Of a stretch of DNA of 64,000 bases, positions 60,501 to 64,000 are shown one piece after another; the stretch's first letter is position 1; every line of letters starts with the position of its first letter. The DNA comes from Datisca glomerata (Eukaryota > Streptophyta > Magnoliopsida > Cucurbitales > Datiscaceae): positions 802,896 to 866,895 of the forward strand of contig QANY01013200.1 in assembly GCA_003255025.1 (NCBI GenBank), read 5' to 3'. The notes beneath the pieces were generated by a model. The model searched no databases. It saw only the letters and a list, made by a program, of their open reading frames with translations, and was not told where the DNA came from. A program made the translations under genes and the position numbers.

Positions 60501-61337
60501 CTTGCTCCATCCCACTCTCTCTTCCTCCTTCTCTCTATCTCTCTCGCTCCTTCTCTCTCTCACTTTCTCTCTCCCTCTCTTTCTCCCTCGTACTCTCTCC
60601 CTCTCTCACTCCCTCTCTCTCTGTTTAACATTCTCCCTCGCACACTCTCTCTCCCTCTCCCTCTCCCTCTCTCTCTCCTTCTCTCCCTCTCTCTTGGTCC
60701 TTCTCTCTCTATTTATCATTCTCCCTCGCACTCTCTCTCCCTCTCTCTCACTCTTTCGCTCCTATTCTCTCTCACTCAGTCCTTCTTACTCTCTCCCTTT
60801 CTCGCTCCTTTCTCTCTTTCTCTCGGTCCTTCTCTCTCTCTCTTTCTCTCTCTCTCCTTCCTTTCTCTCTCACTCACTTACTCTCTCTCTCTCTCTTTGT
60901 CACCCTCTCTTTCTCTCTCTTCCACATTCTCTCTTTGTCCTTCGCAATCTCTCTCTCTATGTTCCCATCTCTACCTCTCTCTCCCTCTCCCTCTCTCTTT
61001 CTATCTTTGTCTTGCTTAGTCAATCTCTCTCACACTTTCTCTCTCTCCCTCCCTCTCTCTCGCTCCCACTATTTCCCTAACTCTCTCACTTACTTTCTCT
61101 CTCTCTCTCTCTCTATTTCTTCCTCTCTCGCTCAATGTCCCTCTCTCTGCTACCTCTCTCTCGGTTCCACTCTTTCTCTCTCTGTCACTATCTCTCTCTG
61201 TTCATTTCTCTCTCAGTCTTTTTCCCTCACACTGTCTCTATCCCTATCCTTCTCTTTTTATTTCTCCATCACTTCCTCTCTCTCTCTCCCTCTCTCTCTC
61301 TTTGTCTATCTCTCTCTTGCTCTCTCTCTCTCCCCCG

Positions 61338-61485
61338 CCCTCTCTCTCACTGTCCCACTCTCTGTCACTAACTATCTCTCTTTCTCCCTCGCTCTCTCTC
61401 TCTCTTTCTCTCGCTCTCTCTCTCCCCCTCCCTCTCTCTCACTGTCCCACTCTCTGTCACTAACTATCTCTCTTTCTCCCCCACT
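61338..61485 (+). repeat. 92-bp tandem repeat, two copies
   Basis: The series actgtcccactctctgtcac, taactatctctctttctccc begins at 61349 and 61441. The preceding segment at about 61130-61330 resembles 47590-47800, including tacctctctctcggt and tttctccatc, so this is a further copy of the module that sits next to the 543-bp array. Confidence 0.85.
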
Positions 61486-61599
61486 ATCTATCTATCTATG
61501 TTTCTCCTTCGCTCTCTCCCTCTCTCTCTTTATCTCCTTCTCTCTCTCTGTCGCACTCTCTCTCTCCCTCACTCTCTTTCTCCCACGCTCTTCCTCTCC

Positions 61600-62110
61600 C
61601 TCTCTCTCTCTCTCTCTTTCTCCCTCGTACACACACACTCTCTTTCTCCCCACACGCTCTCTCTATCTCTCTCACTTACTCTCTCTCAATCACTCTTTCT
61701 CTATCTCTCTTTCTCGCTCCCACACACACACACACTCTCTCTCTCCCCCTCACTCTCTCTATCTCTGTCTCTGTCTTTCCCTCTCTCTCTCTCTCTCTCT
61801 ATCTCTGTCCTTATCTCTCTCTGCCACTCCCTTTCTCTATTTCTCTCTCTCTATCTATCTATCTATCTATCTATCTATTTATCTACCTATCTATCTCTCT
61901 ATCTCTCTCTCTATCTATCTATCTATCTATCTATCATTCTCCTCACACACTTGCTTTCTATCTCTCTCTCTCCCATTCACTCACTCTCCCTATCTTTCTC
62001 CCTCTCCCTCTCTATCACTCTTTCTATCTCTATGACTCTGGCTTTCTCTTTGGCTCCTTCACTCCCCCTCTCTTTCTCTCCCACTCTCCCTCCCTCTCTC
62101 TATCTCACTC
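61600..62110 (+). repeat. Higher-order repeat G, copy 1
   Basis: Landmarks in order are a CA run, atctctgtccttatctc (61801), ctgccactccctttc, a CTAT tract (61850-61934), tcattctcctcacacac, ttgctttctatc (61951) and tatgactctggctttctc, then ctttggctcc. All recur in copy 2 at 62360-62800. Confidence 0.86.
61850..61934 (+). repeat. (CTAT)n microsatellite, interrupted
   Basis: Two long CTAT stretches are separated by ctctctatctctctctc and include a ttta and a ctac unit. The corresponding tract in copy 2 of repeat G (about 62610-62626) is much shorter, which accounts for most of the offset change between the copies. Confidence 0.9.
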
Positions 62111-62359
62111 ACTCACTCCCTCTCTCTCTTTGTCTATCTCTCTCTCGCTCTCTCTCTCTCTTTGTTTCGCTCTCTCTTTCTCTCTTTCTTTCGCTCTCTC
62201 TTTCTTTCCCTCTCCCTCTTTCTGACTCTCTCCCTGTCTCTCTCTCCCGCTCTCTATCTATCTTTCTCCCTCGCTCTCTCCCTCTCTCTCTCCCTTCCTC
62301 TCTCTCTCTTTTTCTCCCACTCTCTCTCTCTCTATCGCACTCTCTCTCACTCTCTTGCT

Positions 62360-62810
62360 CCCACGCTCTTCCTCTCCCTCTCTCTCTTTCTCCCTCACAC
62401 ACACACACACTCTCTCTCTTTCTCCCCACACACTCCCTCTATCTCTCTCACTTTCTCTCTCTCAATCTCTCTTTCTCGCTCGCACACACACACACACTCT
62501 CTCTCTCTCCCTCACTCTCTCTATCTCTGTCTCTGTCTTTCCCTCTCTCCCTCTCTATCTCTGTCCTTATCTCTCTCTGCCATTTCCTTTCTCTATTTCT
62601 CTCTCTCTCTCTCTATCTATCTATCATTCTCCACACACACTTGCTTTCTATCTCTCTCTCCCTTTCACTCACTCTCCCTATCTTTCTCCCTGTCCCTCTC
62701 TCTATCACTCTTTCTCTCTATGACTCTGGCTTCCTCTTTGGCTCCCTATCACTCCCCCTCTCTCTCACTCCCACTCTCCCTCCCTCTCTCTCACTCACTC
62801 ACTCCTTCTC
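62360..62810 (+). repeat. Higher-order repeat G, copy 2
   Basis: The landmarks of copy 1 recur here: atctctgtccttatctc at 62557 (offset 756), ttgctttctatc at 62641 (offset 690) and ctctggcttcctctttggc near 62725 (offset about 689). The drop in offset coincides with the contracted CTAT tract. Confidence 0.86.
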
Positions 62811-63099
62811 TCTCTCTCCCTCAATCTCTATTTCCCTATCTCTCTCTCTATCTCTCCCACTCTCTCTTTGTCTCACCCCTTCTCTTTCTCTCTCCCTCCT
62901 TCCCTCTCGCACTCTCCCTCTCTCTCACCCCCGTTCTCTCTCTAACTTTCTCCCTCGAACACACACACTCTATCTCTCTCTCACTCCCAGTCTTTCACTC
63001 CCTCACACTCTGTCTCTGTCTTTCACTCCCAGTCTCTCACTCCCTCACACTCTCTCTCTGTCTCTCTCTCCCTCTCTTTCTCCCTCTCTCACACTCTCT

Positions 63100-63400
63100 T
63101 TGTCTCTTTCTCTCTATCTCTCTCTATCATTCTCACCCGTACACCTCTCAATCTATCTATCTATCGATCTGTCTTTCTCCCACGCACTCTCACCCACTCA
63201 CTCACTCTCTCTACCTCTCTCTCCCTCTCTATCTCTTTCTCTCTCTTTCTCTCTCTCTCCTCATCCCTCACTCACTCCCTCCCACTCTCTCTATCTCGCA
63301 CTTTCTTCCTCCCTCTCTCTCGCTCTCGCTCTCTCTCTCTCAATTTTTCTCTCTCTATTTCTATTTATCTGACTCTCTCTATCTCTCTTTCTCTCTCTCT
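63100..63400 (+). repeat. Distant copy of the module flanking the 543-bp array
   Basis: The order tcattctcacccgtacacc, CTAT tract, ctgtctttctcccacg, cactctcacccactcac, tcctcatccctcactc and ctatttatctgactctc matches 47343-47530 and 48293-48550. The cgatct variant inside the CTAT tract and cacg in place of aaga or agga show divergence. It lies about 15 kb from its nearest relatives. Confidence 0.75.
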
Positions 63401-63809
63401 TTATTTCTCTCTCCCTCTGTCTCTCTCCCTCATTGTTTCTTTCTCTTTCTCTCTCTCTCTCGCTCCCTCTCTCCCTCTCCCTCTCTTTCGCTCCCACTCT
63501 CTCTCTCACTTTCTCTCTGCTTCTCACTCTTTCTCCCTCGCACTCGCACACACACACACAATCACACTCTCTCTCTCTCTCCCTCTCTCTCTCTCACCCT
63601 CTCTCTCTCTCTCCCTCTCTCTCGCTCTGACTCTCACTATCCCTCTCTCTCTTCCTCCCTCGCACTCTCTCCCTCTGCCCTCTTTTCTACCTCTTTCCCT
63701 CTCACTCACTCTCTGTCTCTCTCTTTCTTTCACTCTCTTCTTCTCTATCTCTCTATCGCTCTCTCCTCCCACTCCCTCTCTTTCTCACTTTCTCTCTATC
63801 TTTCTATCT

Positions 63810-63935
63810 CTGTCTCCATGTCTACATCTCTCTCTCTCACATTGTCTCTCTCTCCTTCTCTCTCCCTCCCACTCTCTCTCTCCCACTCTCTCTCTCCCAC
63901 TCTCTCTCACTCTCTCTCTCTCTCGCTCTCACTCA
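63810..63935 (+). repeat. Copy of the 60.17-60.29 kb segment
   Basis: The series ctgtctccatgtctacatc, tctcacattgtctctctc, ctccctcccactctctc repeats a series at about 60168-60290, where the fourth word reads tgcatc. The copies are about 3.65 kb apart. Confidence 0.78.
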
Positions 63936-64000
63936 CACTCTTTCTCTCTATGTCTCTCATTCTCTCTCACTCTCGCTCTCTCTCTCTCTCTCTCTCTCGC

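Larger units (their letters stand above)
37077..64000 (+). repeat. Pyrimidine-strand low-complexity block 2 (degenerate CT satellite, ~27 kb)
   Basis: The + strand is again C/T-rich, with more CTAT and CA microsatellites than block 1. No gene, RNA or intact mobile element is visible. Long open frames on + (for example 45097-47037, 49251-52067 and 53848-56550) are Ser/Leu-rich compositional artefacts. The block is organised into several higher-order families listed below. Stretches outside them, including 42.5-45.6 kb, 48.8-50 kb and 60.3-61.1 kb, contain the same degenerate CT repeat with short local duplications. The block runs to the right edge of the window. Confidence 0.96.

Overview
The whole 64 kb is low-complexity polypyrimidine/polypurine repeat DNA, (CT)n read on one strand and (GA)n on the other. 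It is decorated with CTAT/GATA, CA/TG and short TA microsatellites and with recurring non-random motifs. I see no supportable protein-coding gene, RNA gene, CRISPR array, mobile element with intact features, promoter or telomere. The absence of genes over 64 kb, the extent of simple repeats, and two runs of N (a single N at 17455 and 19 Ns at 35647-35665) indicate a scaffolded eukaryotic, probably animal, genome assembly. The sequence does not let me name the organism.

Layout: 1-7124 is pyrimidine-rich on the + strand. 7125-37076 is purine-rich on the + strand. 37077-64000 is pyrimidine-rich again. Both polarity switches are abrupt, within a base or two, and neither coincides with an N. Very long open frames exist, for example 701-5734 on +, 7117-10125 on - and 49251-52067 on +. 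They translate to Ser/Leu-rich or Arg/Glu-rich strings because a strand made almost only of C and T cannot spell a stop codon. They are not annotated as genes.

The DNA is not featureless. Rare motifs recur at long spacing and define higher-order repeat families: a ~1 kb family at 1.1-4.5 kb with an inverted relative at 8.7-9.0 kb; a ~1.1-2.6 kb family at 12.5-20.8 kb containing a ~28-bp minisatellite; a ~1.15 kb family at 27.9-32.8 kb; a ~0.25-0.5 kb family from 35.5 to 41.6 kb that crosses the second polarity switch and turns over with it; a 543-bp tandem repeat at 45.7-47.3 kb whose first two copies look identical; a ~0.8-1.4 kb family at 50-55.5 kb; a family at 55.6-60 kb that shares a motif, inverted, with the 28-33 kb family; and a ~0.7 kb duplication at 61.6-62.8 kb.

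The most informative observation is that relatives of the same repeat subfamilies lie on both sides of each polarity switch in opposite orientation. That looks more like fold-back (inverted) duplication, or an assembly join inside an inverted pair, than a simple 30-kb inversion. Nothing here supports a new protein-based biological system.
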